A DNA stretch of 64,000 nucleotides, taken from contig MJGA01000010.1 in NCBI GenBank assembly GCA_001910725.1, positions 62,001 to 126,000 on the forward strand, written 5' to 3'. Below, piece by piece: positions 62,012 through 64,000 of this stretch. Position numbers and translations under genes: made by a program. Every line of letters starts with the position of its first letter. The stretch's first letter is position 1. Source of the DNA: Phanerodontia chrysosporium (lineage: Eukaryota; Basidiomycota; Agaricomycetes; Polyporales; Phanerochaetaceae). Under the pieces are notes generated by a model, which was not told where the DNA came from, made no database searches, and was given only the letters and a program-made list of their open reading frames with translations.

Positions 62012-63378
62012 TTAATTGAGGCCACCATCTACACTTGTAGCGCGGTAGATATCGTAGGTCTGAGACCCATCTAGCATGCTACCTTGGCCGCACAGGGCAT
62101 CCACGGTGAACCACCGCCCATCATACGACTGAGCGGAGTCAGAGGCGGAGGCAACGGCGACCGGTGCATCCAGTGAGGAAGGATACAAGGTATCCAGGCC
62201 ATGTAGATGAGACATGCTGTTCGCGGCTGGTGGCGCCTGAGGCTCGCAGATCGCCAAAGGCTGGGTGGAAGAGCAGTGCGTAGTACCGACAGGGTGGCTG
62301 TCCATCACATCGTCAGTGCAGACCCCTGTGCCTAGATGCGTAGCAAGGGATTCCAGCGCGAACGTGAACTCGTAGTCGAAGTTCGGGGACCCGAACGCGT
62401 GGTCGTCTCGAGTGGGGCAATAATAGGCATCTTCGGCCTGGGGAATGGCGTGTGGCTCGGACTCTGGAACTGGTGAGAGAGGTGCGGTCTGGCTCTGCGG
62501 GTTGACGTGAGGCAGCATGATCGTGTCTTCGTAGGCGAACTCGGAGGGATACGCGCCGTTCGCGTAGGGATGCTGAATGTCTGCGTCGGAATATACGATG
62601 CGTGTGTCAGCAGTACGTAGCGTAGGGACGTTGTACACGCGACCATCTGACGTACATGGTAGGGGGGTCTGCGGGAGCCCGACGCAACCCTCGATTGTGT
62701 ACTGGGATAGTGGTGCAGATGGCAGGTACGCTGGTGGGGTGGGTGGTGAGGGAGTATTGTCAGGGGAAGACAAAGTCAAGCTGGTGGCGGGGGATGCGAG
62801 GCGACGCTTCTTCCTCCTGTGGCTCGGCACGCAGTCGGGATGCTGATCATCGCACTCTCTGGCCCTCTGCGCAGCTGCCGATCTCTCCTCCTGCCTCTTG
62901 CGCTTCCGCTCCTTCCGCTCCTGCTTCTTTGCGACCTCAGCTGGGTCGGGATGGTCAAACGCATAGATTGCGGCCTTCTCGACATCCTCCGGGACGAGCT
63001 CTCTCCAGGTGACATTCACAAGATAATCCGTCCCGTTCCCCACAAGATCGTGGCCGGTCTCCTCGCGACACCTATCTTCGGCAGTGTCCCGTCGTGCGTA
63101 CCATTCTTCCACTGTCTCCTCCGAGAGCCGGTTCCAGAGACAACTGGCAAACCTTGTGAAGTCGAACCGAAGGCGGAACTTGTCCTGATGCTCTTTCGGC
63201 AGGCGCTGTCGAACGTGTTGGGAGAAGAAGATGAATGCGTTGAGGGTCTTCCGTCGTTTCTTCTTGGGGCTGTCGCAGATGGAGCGTCCAACGAGGCAAT
63301 AGGCTCGGGAGAGGGTTCCGCATCGGCCGGAAAGTTCGGAGGATCGGAAGGAGGTGACGCCCTGTCGGGACGCACCAA
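62012..63378 (-). CDS. HMG-box DNA-binding protein (5' end unresolved)
   Basis: The minus-strand frame from about 63249 to 63070 encodes an HMG box: KKKRRKTLNAFIFFSQHVRQ, RLPKEHQDKFRLRFDFTRFA, then CLWNRLSEETVEEWYARRD. The Asn-Ala-Phe opening, basic helix 1 and the W in helix 2 are typical of sequence-specific fungal HMG proteins, including mating-type and Ste11-like regulators. After the box are a bipartite basic stretch (KKQERKERKRKRQEE; HRRKKRRLASP) and a long Pro/Ser/Thr-rich tail resembling an activation region. Upstream of the box a Pro-rich frame (DAEPSPEPIASLDAPSATA) would join in phase only if one base were added to the four-base run at 63266-63269. The start codon was not found and an upstream exon is likely. 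Confidence 0.8.
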
Positions 63379-64000
63379 GGCAGAGTACAGATCGGCTGGG
63401 AGAATAGACCTCAGCCGAGGTCTCTGAGCCCGCGATTGCTGCTGGCGTTGTCCATCGTATTCGCGTCAGTCAGAGAGCGGGATGGCGGAAGCACAGAAGT
63501 TCGTAGAGAGTGAATCGTGGGTACAGGTATTTCGTGGTAGTGGATATGGGCTGGACGTCGTCGTAGGGCGCATCGATATAAAGGGCGACGAGCCCGCCAT
63601 CCGAATCAGGCATGTCGGTATCGAAACTACGGTACGAGGACGAGGGTTGGCGGCCTGGAGAGGTTATGACTGTGGGAAACGCGGAAACAATGAAGCTCGC
63701 CCACTTCATTGCAGAGGATAGCTCGCCATCTGGGCGCCTCGAGTGTCGAGGCCCGGCGTGAGGGTCGATGCACAGGCCACTGCCGCGCCACGGCGACCTC
63801 TGATGTGCACGAGCACCTGTGGCGACCTGTAACCAAATATCGAGATTAGAAAACTCGCCTCGTGTCGGCCGTGATGCTCACCTCTGCAGATGCGCTAGCC
63901 AGATAGGGCAGGAGACATACAAACCGCATCGCCCTGCCACCGGGAACCTATAGGCAGCCCAAGGCTTCACGCATCTCCGAAAGGCGCTGCCATCCAGTGA
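63379..64000. other. Window end without a resolved gene
   Basis: Short frames occur on both strands (for example 63482-63721 plus, 63470-63709 minus). Neither has a recognisable motif. Part of this stretch is probably the first exon and promoter of the HMG-box gene. Confidence 0.4.

Noticed and set aside
63470..63721. Two overlapping frames near the window end
   Set aside because: Neither strand gives a recognisable protein. One may be part of the HMG gene's first exon, but nothing decides this.
1..64000. CRISPR arrays, operons, ribosome binding sites, bacterial mobile elements
   Set aside because: Intron-rich fungal genes throughout; no regularly spaced repeats or prokaryotic signals were seen.

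Overview
The window reads as nuclear DNA of a filamentous basidiomycete, most likely an Agaricomycete. It is GC-rich and gene-dense. Almost every gene is cut by many short introns (about 44-90 bases, nearly all GT-AG). The gene content is eukaryotic and fungal: class IV chitin synthase, DASH subunit, Ski3, Mediator subunit, DOCK-type GEF. No rRNA, convincing tRNA, CRISPR array, operon or bacterial signal was seen.

Layout. 1-4.6 kb: the 3' end of an unknown gene with a MDGSE repeat, a CX5R-type phosphatase-like gene (+), and an 80-residue dsRNA-binding-motif protein (-). 4.6-7.4 kb: no supported gene. 7.4-14.6 kb: a disordered, probably nuclear protein and the TPR protein Ski3 (+). 15-19.6 kb: a mitochondrial LETM1-domain protein (-), an unknown protein (+) and a Mediator Med27-like protein (+). 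20.4-21.8 kb: a 1.4-kb element bounded by inverted repeats. 22-24 kb: a MedA/Ren1-like developmental regulator (+). 24.3-31.4 kb: a DOCK-family GEF (-). 32.3-36.7 kb: a small OB-fold (Ten1-like) protein and a TDT-family malate/sulfite-type transporter (+). 37-40 kb: GPI mannosyltransferase 2 and an Ntn-type asparaginase (-). 40.4-46.8 kb: chitin synthase and a dysferlin-domain peroxin-like protein (+). 49.2-58.9 kb: a tandem pair of large paralogues of a family I do not recognise. 59-64 kb: DASH subunit Spc34 and an HMG-box protein (-).

Most genes are unrelated housekeeping or developmental genes and do not form one pathway. Several bear on polarised growth and the cell surface (DOCK GEF, chitin synthase, GPI mannosyltransferase). 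The candidate undescribed system is the tandem paralogue pair. Both proteins have a three-fold internal pattern that alternates a helical motif with beta-rich modules, and both genes have a TATA box 65-78 bases before the start codon.

A second strong signal concerns the sequence itself. At nine places inside otherwise conserved coding exons the reading frame slips in a way that one missing base would explain, often in or beside a G or C run. This fits homopolymer under-calls in a long-read assembly better than nine independent mutations. It matters for anyone using predicted proteins from this contig.
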